A DNA stretch of 64,000 nt from Musa acuminata AAA Group (taxonomy: Eukaryota; Streptophyta; Magnoliopsida; Zingiberales; Musaceae). This document shows positions 1 to 12,563 of this stretch, in pieces. The position numbers and the translations under genes are program-made. Below the pieces are notes generated by a model, which was not told the DNA's origin, ran no database searches, and was given only the letters and a program-made list of their open reading frames with translations. The stretch is from positions 11,076,501-11,140,500 of the forward strand of contig NC_088354.1 in the NCBI RefSeq assembly GCF_036884655.1. Direction: 5' to 3'. Positions within the stretch are counted from its first letter, which is position 1; each line of letters opens with the position of its first letter.

Positions 1-283
1 CTTTCATCCTTTTGGGGCATCTACATATATCACTATTGTTCCACTTAAATTATCTTCACATACAATCCAACTGAACCTTAATGAGCTTCTCTTCTTACTT
101 TTGCACTGATGTGTAATGATGGTATCTAATAAACTGAAGGGGAGTTTGAAGACAATAATTTGTATGGTGCTTCTTGATTTTAGATGTATCTATTCTCTTT
201 TTTACTAACATGAAAGTATATGTACAAAGACCACTTAACTAAATACAACATTACATAAAAGTCTGCAACTCCAAATATCTTGC

Positions 284-2400
284 CTGCCAATATTTTGAAA
301 CACAGCGATCAATGCAACTGTTTTCACCCATGTTGAGCTCAGATTCCTTATACCTGGAAAGAATATCAAGGGTAGTTGTTAGTTAATTACTTGCTCAGTA
401 CAAACAACAGCATTTGATGATTTAATCATTTTAAAGGAAAGTCAACACAAATTTCTACTCTAGAAAAAAGAAATCTTCCAAAAATATTTTGAGAGCAAAA
501 TACATCAATCTATCATGTCACCGAGCAAACAGATGTTAAATATAGAAAAAGATAAGGTCATAAAGAGCAAAAAAAAGTGCTAACAGACAATAAAAAAGTT
601 GTAACTGTAGCATGACAAACCTTTTCTCAATACATTTCTGAAAACATGTCTGTGTAAGCCTGTTTCAAAAATAAAGAAAAAATGTCAAATGATTCCACCT
701 GTTATACAAGTTACCATATAAGTAGCAAAGACCTACCTGGATGAATCTCAGATTCAAATTTAGAACCTCAACATTTGGTGACATGTTAACCATATTAAAG
801 TTTAAAATTTCAAATGATGCACCTTTTTTCTACCTTTAGGAAAATAAAGAGAGTCCTCTTTTGTAAGCTATACTAGGTCCTGTATGATAGAACTGCATGC
901 TGTTTGTTTAGCAAACTGGTAGAATGAGAATGATAATGTTTATAATTATCATTGCATCATCTTGAGGCCTGACATCAGGCTGATGTGCCCAGCTCCAGTT
1001 TACGCCCAGATCCCATCAGCAACCAGCCAGACTACTGCACTGATGAAGGGCTGGGTCAGCTCCTATGGGAGCCACAAAATGTGATGCATCCTTTGGCAGC
1101 TGCAGCAAGCTCTCATTCTGACTGGGCCAACAGAGGGATGAGTTAGAAAAAGTCTAAAAGACCAAATCCAAGACCCTGAAAGAACACCTAAAGGTATTAG
1201 CAGGTGGACTACAGCAGGGACCTGACTTGAAAGGATTATTCCCAGCCTGAATAAAAGAGCACCAGGTGAAGCCATCTGTGTAAAGGATCAGCCAGCCTTA
1301 GTATCGAGCTACACAAGGCCAGCTAGCTCTGTAACTCAATAAGGTCGGCTAAGTCAGGGCAACAGCATGACGATTGAAAAAATTCCCTTTCAAATAAGTT
1401 AAGCCCTAAGCACACAATTCTCTACGGTTAAGGGTGCTCGCAAGCTCCAAAGAAGTCTGAACCTTCGTTATTTTGTTTTCATAATCATGTAATATTCTTA
1501 ATTTCTTATTACCTTCAATCAGCTCTTATGGAGCATTTCTCTCCATCAAAGAAAGAACCCGAGTTAGCAGAGGTTGTTCCTAACAGATGAAGAAAGGTGA
1601 ACTGGTGAAGTTTAAGCAACAGAAAATACAAAGAACCCAGCCACATGATTTATGGGAATTTTCAAAGCATGGAGAACATCAACTGGACATTGATGCTAAG
1701 TAACTTTAATATTTTACATTTGAAGGCTGCTTACCTGTTAAAGAGATCCACCCTGTACTCCATTTCTTTCTCTGCCATTCCAAAAATCTGCACAATTAGG
1801 TTAGAAGACTATAAGATAAGTTCATAGAAAATAGAAAGAAAAATGATAAAATGACCTTAGATAATCATGATACCAATGGTCATGAAATTTAAGTAAAAAA
1901 GATCATCAGTGTCTTTATAGGATTGCTAAATACTTGAAGAATAATACTACGGAGAAGAAAAACATATCCACATCATTTACACATAAGCATGCATATTATA
2001 GCTGAAGCAACAAGCATCACATAGTATGGTAAAGCTCAGCATTTCTATGTTGCATTTTGCAAAATGCCATCACAAACGTGTACCCAAGATTGAATAAGCA
2101 AAAGACTTTACTAGAAGACAGGCCCAAGGACAAGATACATTTACTGTCTTGCCCGATTGAAGAATTAAGGCTATATTTCTTCTGCAAAAGACCGGTGTTT
2201 AGAAGTTCCGTAGTGAACTTGAAGAAAACAATTCAAATATTTCAGAGAATAAGATATCAAGAACACAAATAACAGTTGCCAACATGGTCCATATCCAATG
2301 ATAAGAATAAACGGACCAAAATGAGGAGAAAATATTATGCACAAGAAGATTTAGGTACCTGATCTTTCTCAATACTGCTTGCGCCGTTTTTAGTAGCCAT
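284..2400 (-). CDS. TIM10: TIM10-type small Tim chaperone, 5' part (last exon off the left edge)
   Basis: Mitochondrial intermembrane-space chaperone. With TIM9 it escorts hydrophobic carrier precursors from the TOM pore to the inner-membrane TIM22 machinery. Exons on the minus strand are 2359-2400, 1735-1787, 621-659 and 284-353, with phase kept at every join. The protein starts MATKNGASS and carries the family's N-terminal EMEYRVDLFN block. The twin CX3C signature is complete: Cys37/Cys41 and Cys58/Cys62. The last visible exon ends at KYWQ followed by gcaaga, a classical GC donor, where known plant TIM10 proteins continue for about 15 residues. No such exon is visible in bases 1-283, so it probably lies beyond the window. 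Reading straight on instead gives ten unrelated residues and a stop at 251-253. The start is the first ATG in the 5' exon. Identity is firm; the 3' end is not. Confidence 0.86.
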
Positions 2401-3519
2401 TGTGGAACTTGTTGAATATCCTGATGCAGAGATGATCATAATTGTTATGCAAAAATAAAAAGAAAAAGACCCAGCATAAACGACCGAGAAAGAAAGGGGA
2501 GCATTGCTGAGCACATACGTCTAGCAAACAAATCGAAACCGAAGGCGGGGGTCCAGTTACGCTACTTACACATGAAATCAAATTAAGATTCACAAACAAG
2601 AGCTTAATTCGTGGAACCAAAGCTTAGTTAGGACATCGGGATTGTAGTGGTAACGATCGAAGAAACAAAGCTCATTATTGTTCAACAGAGGGCAAAGATT
2701 CACTTCCATAGATAAAATAACCTACAATGCCGATGAACTATAGCGAAAGCCTTACCGTCGTAGGATACGACGCCGCCGGAACAAGCAATGGGGAACGAGA
2801 GATCGGACCGCAGCGAGAACGAAGCAACTTTGGGGCTCTTTTATGTTTTAGGGCTCCTCAAAAACAAGTGGTCGGTTGGCAAACGAACCAATCTGCACGT
2901 AACCGACCACCTTAGCCCGAAACGGTTCGTGTATTCGGGTTTGGTTGCACGAGTTCTTCTGCAGGTATACACAAATTTGTGCGCACACACCAAATTCTCC
3001 TAATTAATTTATTTCATAAAATTGATTTATAAACATAAAATAAAAATATTTTATTTATAAAAAATAAAAAATAAAAAAATTAAACATAAAATTAATTTAA
3101 TGATTAATATTAGAATGTTGAAGTTATAAGTATTGAATTTAATTATAAGTATGTAATTTTTTATTCAGATTATTAATAATAAATATAAAAAATATTATAT
3201 ATATAATGTAATAATAATATAAGATGAAGACACCATTAGGAACAAATATTTATACCCGCAAATATAATTGACACCTCTATTGTAGACACCATAAAACAAA
3301 AGCAGAACGAAACATTTATTATATTGATAAAGCATGGATACAAGTCAAAACTGCATTTCACACTCTTCATATGTGTTCGTCCACATCTTTAGGTTCCATA
3401 CAAACAATGCAGTGTGAGACCTTTATTATACTTCAAAACATAGACACAAACGACTACAAATTATACTCTTCATATGCCTTCATCCACGAGTCTATCATTT
3501 CCAACTTAGTCTATGAACA
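2401..3519. other. Intergenic: TIM10 5' flank, then AT-rich spacer
   Basis: Upstream sequence of the minus-strand TIM10 gene merges into a very AT-rich stretch at about 3000-3230. This leads to the 3' flank of the SSUH2-like gene. The short ORFs here have no recognisable domain, and I see no RNA gene. Confidence 0.6.
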
Positions 3520-6500
3520 CTATACTTTCAGCCAATCAAAGCAACAACATAAGCCCCAGCAGAACTTCTTAGGATAGTCCCTTATGAAAACCTCCCTGCT
3601 GTATCCAATTATATAAAAACTGAAGGATCGATTGCCATGACCCATCGTCACTCGTGTGACAGGTACCACAGAGATCATGTGCCTCTCACAAATGACCCTT
3701 GCGGCGGGGGGAATCGGAGAGCGATTAGCAATGACTTCAGACGAGAACCTGTTGAGGAGATATGAATCAGCAAAAAAAGCAGGTGTGCATTGGTAGGCCT
3801 GAATGTTGCATAGCTGGACCCCCCTGGCTCTGTGGAACACTTCATCAGGAACTGAGGCAGCAGCGCTGGTGGCGCTAACTTTCCGGTTGGAGAGCGTCTT
3901 CCTGCACATAAGACCAATATATCATGAATTGGCTCTCAGTCTGCTTCTGTACTGAAGCATAAGATAAGATGAACACAAGCATAAATATCTGGATGGGAAT
4001 GAACTGGATAAAACCGCACGTTCTTAAAGCATGACAGTTTGGCATGCGCCAGAATGTTCTTCAGAGAACAATAGGTGGAAAGATGAACACAGAATTATGA
4101 TGGAAATGTTTTAAATCTATGAAGCATACATTATAAATTGACACTAAAACCAGAGCAAACAAGGAAAGCCAAAAAATCAGTAAACTTAACTCATTTGATA
4201 ATGCAGTTCAAGCCCATGGAAGCTTGATTCAACATCAAGTCTGGTAAGCGATAATTTAAACCAAGGTTCAATCTGGAGAACTTTCCTAATTTTGTGAGAG
4301 TATTTTTGTACTATACTTTATTTGATGTACTAAAGGGGGGAAAATGCAACTAGATTTTTTTTCTGCGAGCCCTTAATATGGGTACAAGTGTTAGAACTAT
4401 CTTACCTTGGTTGGATAGGTTCTATAATCATAAAGAATCTAGTCTGCTAAAAAAGCTAGGATACTGATTTATTTCTACACACAGATGATATTAAATTAGT
4501 TTATGTTGATGAGCATTTGGATGGGTGGTTCATCAATGAACAGCAAAGGTAATTGCCAATGATTGTTGAAGATGCCACATACAAAAGGAGGAAGACAGCT
4601 TGTGTGACATAAGGCACAAAACTTCTACATGGCTATAAGAAAGAGAAAATCCTCAGATTATTTCTGTGGATATCATAAAAAAGGATACTACACAAATGTT
4701 CACCATAAAAATGGAATTGATTTCTCTATGGTGCATTATCCATGTCTGTAATATGGGATATGATTAGTAGGAAATTATGTTGAAATCCACCAATGTGAGC
4801 AAGGGATTACTATTCTGTGATAGAATGTCTTTGCTTGCATCAGACTGCGGCATTATCCTTCTAACTGGAAATCAATATATGGCTCAGCTCCACTCATTAT
4901 GGAGCTGATCATTGATTTGGACTAAGAGACTAGCTCATGTAAATACACACTTGTTTTCGGGCACCACGCAGATAGTTTCTTTAATATGGATCAAACTACA
5001 GATATGAATTTGATTATGTACCAAAAGTTGCAACTTATTACATCTGAGGAGCTCTTGATGAACTGAACATAAAAGCTGATCTTGTCTCTAGTTCAATTTC
5101 AACTCGTATATGCCACATCAGTAACACATCTTCCTCTTTCTTTTTTTCTAAAGTTTGCTAAATGCTAAGTCAATATGTTCATAGTGTTTCATTCTTGAAT
5201 ACTTCCATTCCATCTCAATGTCCATGATTCAACCTTAATGTGTTTCATCTGCAGCCATTGATATTTATATTTATGATATCAGTCATTTGTCATCCCTTGA
5301 TTTGGAACTTAAACAACCAATAAGGACAAGCATCATAGTGAATTATGTTTCATCACTTTTTGAGGAAAAAAATCCTGATTCTGCAGAAACATAAACTGCA
5401 ATTTTTAGCTCTTTAATAAGTAATGTATAAATGACTATACAAATGACTATACACAGACAAAATTGTCAAAAGAAAATCAGTAATAGAAAATTCAAAGAAT
5501 TAGCTTAATAGAAGGTACAAATTAAACATGCAGAATTCTGAATATAAATTTGTAAGGCGAGGTGCAACTGCTCCTAAAAGGCTTGCATCACATAAGAATG
5601 TGACAAGCTAGTGATTATTTTTCATAAAAAATATTTTAATCCAATGGCATTCAGACATGTTCTATTTGCATCAGCCAGTTAAGACCTTGAAATTCAGCAT
5701 TCAAAATCGATAAAAAATTTTAGTGTTAATGTGAAACATACCATTTAACAAGAGCAATGTTGCGTGTAATGAGAGAACCTTGTCCTTCACATGAATGGCA
5801 TTTCACAAGGCCCCGGGATCCACATGTTGCACACGGTAACATTCCCTTCCCAGAGCATCTTGTGCATCTGTCACAACCTTGATACTGGTAAGTTTCCATA
5901 GACAACAAAAGAAATCTAGAACCACTATTAATAGAATGCTCAACTAGCTTACATTGTATCAGATCCATCTCGATGAGCAATCAAACCCCTTCCATAACAA
6001 GGAGCACACTGGGTCATCTGATTTTCCTTGTAAAAACCACGTTCTTGACCAGCATTACATGTAGGGCAGACTATATCGCCTCGACTATCACACTCTGCCA
6101 GTTTTTATGGATATAACAGTTGACACATTATGGTAATAATGCAGCTGGTGAAAATTTTGAATAGAAATAATTAAAAATAGCATCTAGTTAAATTGCACAG
6201 TCATCTGGCATTAACACATTTTATAATTCAAGGGATGTAAAAGAATGATTAGAAATTAAATATTTAAATTTCAATCACCGAGAAAAAGTAATATGACAGA
6301 GACAGAGCTACAACTATATATTAACAAAGTTATAGCAATCATTTCACTGAAACCATCAAAGAAGAAAATTGAAAAATCTACAAAAGAGTGCAAAACATCT
6401 AGCACATTACCCATCTAGGCCTCCCTTTTAAGCTGCTCGGTATCTAGATTGTTGCACTGAACGAAAACTATCAACGTAATAAGAAATGAGTTCATACTTA

Positions 6501-8339
6501 ATCTTTGTTGGACAACCTAAAATCTAGGAACAATTCTACCTCAAGAAGGAAGCTTCCAAAAACAATTCACCATGAGGGATTTTTTAGTAAAAAATGTTCT
6601 CTTCTGATAAATTATAGGATATATTATCCCACGCCAAAGGCGAAACTAAACTATGTGCAAGTCATTACTTGGTCTATGAGTCATTAGCAGTTGAATATAA
6701 ATTAGTCCTAAAATGATTTACTCTTAGGGAAAAAAAATCTACAGACATAAGTAGTAGATGATAGGCTCTTACCAGGGCATTTCTCAACAGCTTCAGAATG
6801 AGGGATCTTAACCCTTGTTTCTTTTTGTGGCACAAAAAGAATTGGAAACTCAGACCTCAGATCCAATTCCCACACCCCAAATTCCTGTCCCTTCTCTTTC
6901 CCATCAAATTTTCCCCCCAAGTATGGCTCTTTTTCTTCAATAGTTTCTCTCTCCTCTATAAAAGTTTCTAGAGTTCCAACATATACATTGCAGTCCTCAA
7001 TTGAGCATATTTTCCACCTACGGGCAGGTTGACTTCCCCAACAACAGCGGTGCCCCACATGGTCAATAAGTAATTGTCGTACTTCCACTTCATCCAGAAT
7101 TTGCCTGTAAATCAATTTAAACACAATTAAACTACCAATTTTTTATAACAAAAACCTTCTACATGATGCTAAGAAAGAAGAGGCCTGCTGAGGTCTTAGA
7201 AGTGAAAATTATTGTCTATTGGATAATAATTCAACAACTACAACATGTACATGAGAAACCAAAATCCAAAATATTGTGCAGCAGATAGAGCAAATTCCTA
7301 ACAACCAACAGACTGTCATACACAAACATTTTTTAGTCCTAGGCTGTTTACTTTAAACATTTAATTAGTGCTGAGGGTTGTACCAGCGAATTAAATATCT
7401 GAGATTGTATCCACAGCATATAATGTATCATAATTCTAATGAAAGAAGAAAAAGAAGCGAGATGCGACAATAATAAGAATCTTCAAGAAAAAATCAACCA
7501 AATGGCAATTGAAAACAGTAGATTTGACAGCACATTGCTAAAACTGACCTCCCAAATTCTTTTGAGCTGTATCCACCAGAGTACCCATCGTATCCTCCTT
7601 GAGGAATAATAGCTTGATCTGTAACAACTGGTGTCAAAGGCAACATTATTCATACTGCATAGACATATCGTTGATAAATACTAAGTGAAAGTCATAGGAT
7701 TCCAGTTTGTTCCCAATCCAACATTAATTAGTTCTCGACCACAAATTAACAAAGAAAAACTATGAGGCATTATTCGTCACGCCATTCAAACACATGAAAC
7801 CAAGCCACAGCTAACAACTGGTAGATCAGAAAAACCTTTCTGCTTCGGGATCAGATTCCCCAATAGGAAAGAGGAGAGTTCCCTCAATGTTTAGTACCTC
7901 CAAAGAGGAGTACAAACCCTAATTTGCCAGCCAATGGTACCAATCAAAGAAGAGATTCCCGTACGACTAATGACTAAAGCTAGAAACGAGTACCTTGGGA
8001 GAAATCGGACTCAGGAGAGCCGACGAGTGCCCCGTGGATGGAAGGCGGATAATAGTGGTCGGAGGAGAAGACGGAGGCTGCTCGGATCTCCTCGACGCTC
8101 AACTCCTTTCCGGCCGCGACAGACGATGGGGGTGCATGCACGGACGGGCTCCTCCCGACGTACTGGTACGAAACCCACGACTCCTCCGCTTTCCCTCCCG
8201 CTTCCCCTTCAATATATTGTGAATTATAGCCGGTAACCAAAACAGCGAGCTCCGCCGGAACTCAAGTGAGAGAAGAGATAAAGACAGTGAGAGTCAGAGA
8301 GAAAGATGTACCTGATGAAAGCAGAGGTTGCTGCTCCAT
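3520..8339 (-). CDS. DnaJ-type zinc-finger protein, SSUH2 homolog
   Basis: A 448-residue protein of the plant 'chaperone protein dnaJ-related / SSUH2 homolog' family; its biochemical role is poorly known. It has the cysteine-rich zinc-binding repeats of DnaJ but no J domain. Exons on the minus strand are 8312-8339, 7994-8260, 7549-7618, 6773-7104, 5953-6094, 5742-5867 and 3520-3901, phase-consistent and 1347 nt in total. The start MEQQPLLSS was chosen because its frame joins exon 2 through a good GT donor. Residues 1-130 are polar and low in conservation. About 231-312 hold four CxxC-type repeats (CPEC, CPTC, CAPCYGRG, CTRCSGKG, CATC, CHSCEGQG). The C-terminal third is the conserved family block, with FHRARGVQLC, YQCTPAFFADSYLLN, VIANRS and the tail KFCWGLCCCFDWLKV. 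That Cys-rich tail could be a lipidation or metal site (inference). Introns are ordinary GT-AG; the last one is 1.84 kb. Confidence 0.9.
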
Positions 8340-9339
8340 TGATGGAAAAGGGTTTTTGAGGGGTATGCGGTGGTCGGAGAGAACGAGGACGCAGCGGTTG
8401 AAGGGGGCATGATGGAAGAACGGGGTGTATATATCGTTCTTCGGCTCATTTCCAGCCCATGGGAACGACCAAAGTTCTCAGACACTCGACTTAATACCCT
8501 CACATCATATCTGACCTCAATATGTGGCTATATTTCGAACTCGAAATTGCGGGACCCATACATGTTCCATAACGCATAGCGCCACGTAGGACGAAAAAGG
8601 TTGTGGTAGGAATTTTCGGGTGCGGTTCACTTGAAGATGGGCTTTGTTTTCTTAACTTACTTCTATTTCTTAGCTGCGAAGGAGGAGGCTGGCACGAGCG
8701 GGCCCCGCACGCGGAAGCGAACACCTCGACGACCAACCACGCGCTGACTCGGCTTGGTTTTGGCAAGTAGTTCGAATGCACCGTTCGAGGGTCGTCGAGT
8801 GTGAAAGTGAATGGACTCGAGTCGGGCCGGATTGAACCAAACCGACCCAAATTATCGATACCAATCCGACCCATATATTAAAGACCTTAAAAACTGTGGA
8901 TCAAATTTATTTACAAAAAATATTGTTCGACAAACCTCTTATCAAAGAAAAGATCAACTTTGCCTACAAGAACATTGTATGGAATGCCGACAAACAATGC
9001 AGATACGGGTGTCTAGAAAGATCTTGATCTCTCTGTTGGCTCGAACGACCACAAAAGTTACAGATCAGAGAGGGATAAATCTAGCTGGATTAACAACAGT
9101 TTAGTTCTTATACAACACAGCCAGTGGAAATTTCCTGATGAGAAATCAAACACCATATGCATTAAATAGAAGACCAGTTTCACTGGGATAAGTTCTGCAG
9201 ATTCCACATAAAAGAAAATGCAAAAGACAAAAAAGAAAGCGAGATTTCAAATGTCTTAGCAGATCAAGCAGCAAAGGTAGAAGAGCAAAAGATAACTATT
9301 TGCCATTGAGATGATAGATAGCTGCAAAATCCACCAAGA
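8340..9339. other. Intergenic: SSUH2-like 5' flank and LIM-gene 3' flank
   Basis: About 1 kb separates two same-strand genes. The part next to 8340 is the presumed promoter and 5' UTR of the SSUH2-like gene. The part near 9100-9339 is the presumed 3' UTR of the LIM gene. Short overlapping ORFs on both strands show no recognisable domain. Confidence 0.55.
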
Positions 9340-12300
9340 CTAGAGATCTGGGGCAGTTGCTGCCGAACGCTTGATAGAAGCAGACTTGATGAGATGGTTG
9401 TAGCTTCCCTTTTCCTTGAAGAGCTGGGAGAAATGGTGCTTGCAGTACAGGATCCCTTCGAGTGCTGCATAGTTGGAGGGGGTAATTGAGCAGCCACCAT
9501 GAGAACATTTGAAACAGGACTTGTGATATGCCTGTCCTTCCACAGTGACCTGACAGAATTAACACCACTATCAGCCACAGCATAATGGACACCACAGATA
9601 TGAGGTGTATCTATTAGAAATAGAAAATTGTTGCCGTGATTGTGTTTAAAGAACAACTATAATGTATACGAAGAAAGTTGGACGCATTAGCCTTCATTAC
9701 TTTGGAATGATAAAAGACATCTTATTGAATTTGTTTTTTTTTTTTCTGAAGATCATGAATGCACAGTTAAGGGGATATGAGTAATTAAACAAGAAAAAAA
9801 AAGGGGCAGTCGAATCAGTTGTTTGTGACCTTAAGCAGAACAAACATGTTATCCAAGGAAGTATGACCACATAATTGCATGATTATCGTTTACAGGCCAT
9901 TATGTGGAAAATCTTAATGTTAGAATATGCATTTGCAGAAACATAATTCGGTTGAATAAAATTTTTTTTTTCAGATTATTCATCATGTAGGTTCTGAATA
10001 AACTAAACTTCACTAGATTTAGAGCACACAGAAATATATAAACGAGTAATATAAGCCAAGAAGAACAACTTTTTGGCCAAACCTTTTCAAGAGGATAAGC
10101 TGTTTTTGCACAAGTGGCACATTTTTCTTGTGTTCCAGAGAACATACTGGCGGCTTTGCTGGGAGACCTAGTCTGAATGAAATACACGTCATGCATATTA
10201 GATAACAACCCACAAAATTCTTGTTGTCTAAGAACATTTTTACAATAAGCAATAAAGGATAAGTAACTTGGAAACAAACAAGGAAGAAAGAGGTAGTGGC
10301 AGTTTGAACTTACCAGTTCCGGAGCTTTTTCAGCTGATTTTGCAGCTGCAAACATTTAGAATAAGCAAATTTTAGGCATTATGTGAAAGTCATGATCAAA
10401 CTTCTCTAACTGGATTTGCTAGTCTTACGTGACTGAAAATTCTTGTTGAAGTTGCCAGATTCTTTGAAGAGTTGCTCAAAATGAGGCTTACAATACAAAA
10501 CACCTTCCATTGAAGAATATGTACTTAGCTGACAAGAAAGAACAAGAAAATTAGAAGCATGAGTACATTGTCTCTGCTCCAAATTCATGACTAGAAAAGA
10601 ATTTTGGTGAATTTTCCATGCTACTTTTAAACATTTATTTCAGAATGCAGTTTTATCTTACTACAATAGTTAGGAACTACAAAATTTTTCTTCTTCTTTT
10701 TCCCATTTTCTTTTTTATTTTCTTTATTTTCCTGAGAGGAACTACAGATTATTGCCGATGCTTAAATACCTCATGCCACATAAGAGACTAATACAGTAGA
10801 TCAGAAAATTGATGACAAACAAGGTCATGAACTATTTCTTGATTAAGCAAGTCTGAAGTCATATCTCCAGTTTAGTAAAACAATTATATATAATTCATAT
10901 AGCCAATACTCATACAGCTAAATCCTACAGTCTACTCAACTCTGAGTGATTAAACCAAAAAGGCATAATGTTCCAAAAATAACATGTGCATGAGACAAAT
11001 ACATATCAAATTTCATTTACTAAATTCATCATGATTAATTGCATTTCATAAAGCATATGCACATGCACCCAAAGCTAAAAATTGGAATGAATTTAGTTGA
11101 AGTAGAAAGCAGACCATGACTGTGATCATAACAATAGCACTTTGTGACATAACAACGATTGACACACTGGCACTTACGCATATAGTAACCACAAGACAGG
11201 AAAATGAATATTCATTGCAGAGTCTGGTTAGGAAGATGGTAAGCAAAACACTTCTATCAGTAATTATGAAACATTATGATCAACACATAGTAAATTTTCT
11301 ATTAATGTATTTTTATGAATGGCTCTTTCTCTTATCTGCAAAAGCTCAATGTGAAAGATCAAACACGAGCTGGGAAGGGAAGGTTTCAAATCTTAATAAT
11401 CACCAATCTGCAGTCCCCAAACTCTTTGGAAAAATAACACGATCTATGGTCTTTTTCTTCTATTTTATAATAGAAATTCCAACCAGGATGCTACATAATC
11501 CATTCAAATGTAGGCGACTCTTTAAATATATCATGGCTTCTCAATGTTCATCTTCATCAATGCTGCCAATTTGATGCAAATAACTGAGGACATCAGAATC
11601 CAGTTTGGCTGAAATTTGCATGCAGCTTGATTCAATGGTACTTCAGTTTTTCTTCTCATTGGCAGTACATTTTAGAAACAAGTTAGTGACGGAAGGCCTA
11701 CCTTCTAAATTTGAAAATTTCATTGGTGCACGCATATATATATATATATATCTACTACAGATTCCTATGCTGGATCTATACTGTACTATTCTGGATAATC
11801 GTTCTGTGACAATAATGCCCAAAATCACAGACTGTGTGCTTCAACTTTACTAATTATAATCTTGCTTAACCCCATTATGTTTCCTCGGAATCATTCAAGA
11901 CTGTGGCTACTTCTTAAATGGATCCTTTATGGTTCTGCTATATAAGAGGCAGATTCTCCGGATCTGATTAAATATGCCAAGACTTCTGCCCCAGAGAGAG
12001 GCTGTAGTAAAAATCAATACTTTGCAGAAAGGAAAAGACGATGGATTCAGCTATTTGGATTGCATTTAGACAGGAATCTGAGAATACATACGGACGTAAA
12101 TCTGTTAGTATTTTGGTACGACGAACAAAAATGCAGCTGGCGGCATTATCATGTACTTTTGGCAGTCATAATGAATTCATCTGGACCTGTTTGGTGAATC
12201 TTGCGCGAAAATCACTTATAGGGGATCGATCATCGACCACAAATTCCGATCTTCCGGACTGTTCGAAAGAATACGACTGAGGTCAGGATAGTTGGACTCG

Positions 12301-12563
12301 TTAACATCTATCCCGGCCGATATGGAAGACAGATCATGCGCATCCTAAACAAATTCGCCAAGAAAATCCCGGGAAAAGGAAAGGGAAAAAAAAAGGAAAG
12401 AAAGGGACAAGAGCTATGATACCGTTAGGGTTCCTTTGCAGTGGTTGCACTTAAAGCAGGACTTGTGGAAGACGACGCCATCGGCGGTCAGCTGGTCCAT
12501 CAGGTAGACCGTCTTGTCGCAGGCCTTGCATTTCTGTTGGGTGCCTGTGAAGTTGAAAGCCAT
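9340..12563 (-). CDS. WLIM2: Two-LIM-domain actin-binding protein (WLIM2 type)
   Basis: Plant CRP-like LIM protein of 190 residues. Members bind and bundle actin filaments and can shuttle to the nucleus (family knowledge). Exons on the minus strand are 12423-12563, 10429-10528, 10314-10345, 10083-10172 and 9340-9549, with every join in phase. LIM domain 1 starts at Cys12 (KCKACDKTVY, HKSCFKCNHC), followed by YSSMEGVLYCKPHFEQLFK. A Pro/Ser linker leads to LIM domain 2 from Cys109 (KCATC, HKSCFKCSHGGC, YCKHHFSQLFKEKGSYNHL). The C-terminal tail SASIKRSAATAPDL is short, which fits WLIM rather than the longer pollen PLIM proteins. The start MAFNFTGTQQ matches the family N-terminus. Intron 1 is long (10529-12422). 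Assignment to the WLIM2 subgroup rests on remembered sequence and is somewhat less certain than the family. Confidence 0.93.

Noticed and set aside
3001..3240. AT-rich stretch as a matrix-attachment region or origin
   Set aside because: Only base composition supports it; similar stretches recur throughout the window.
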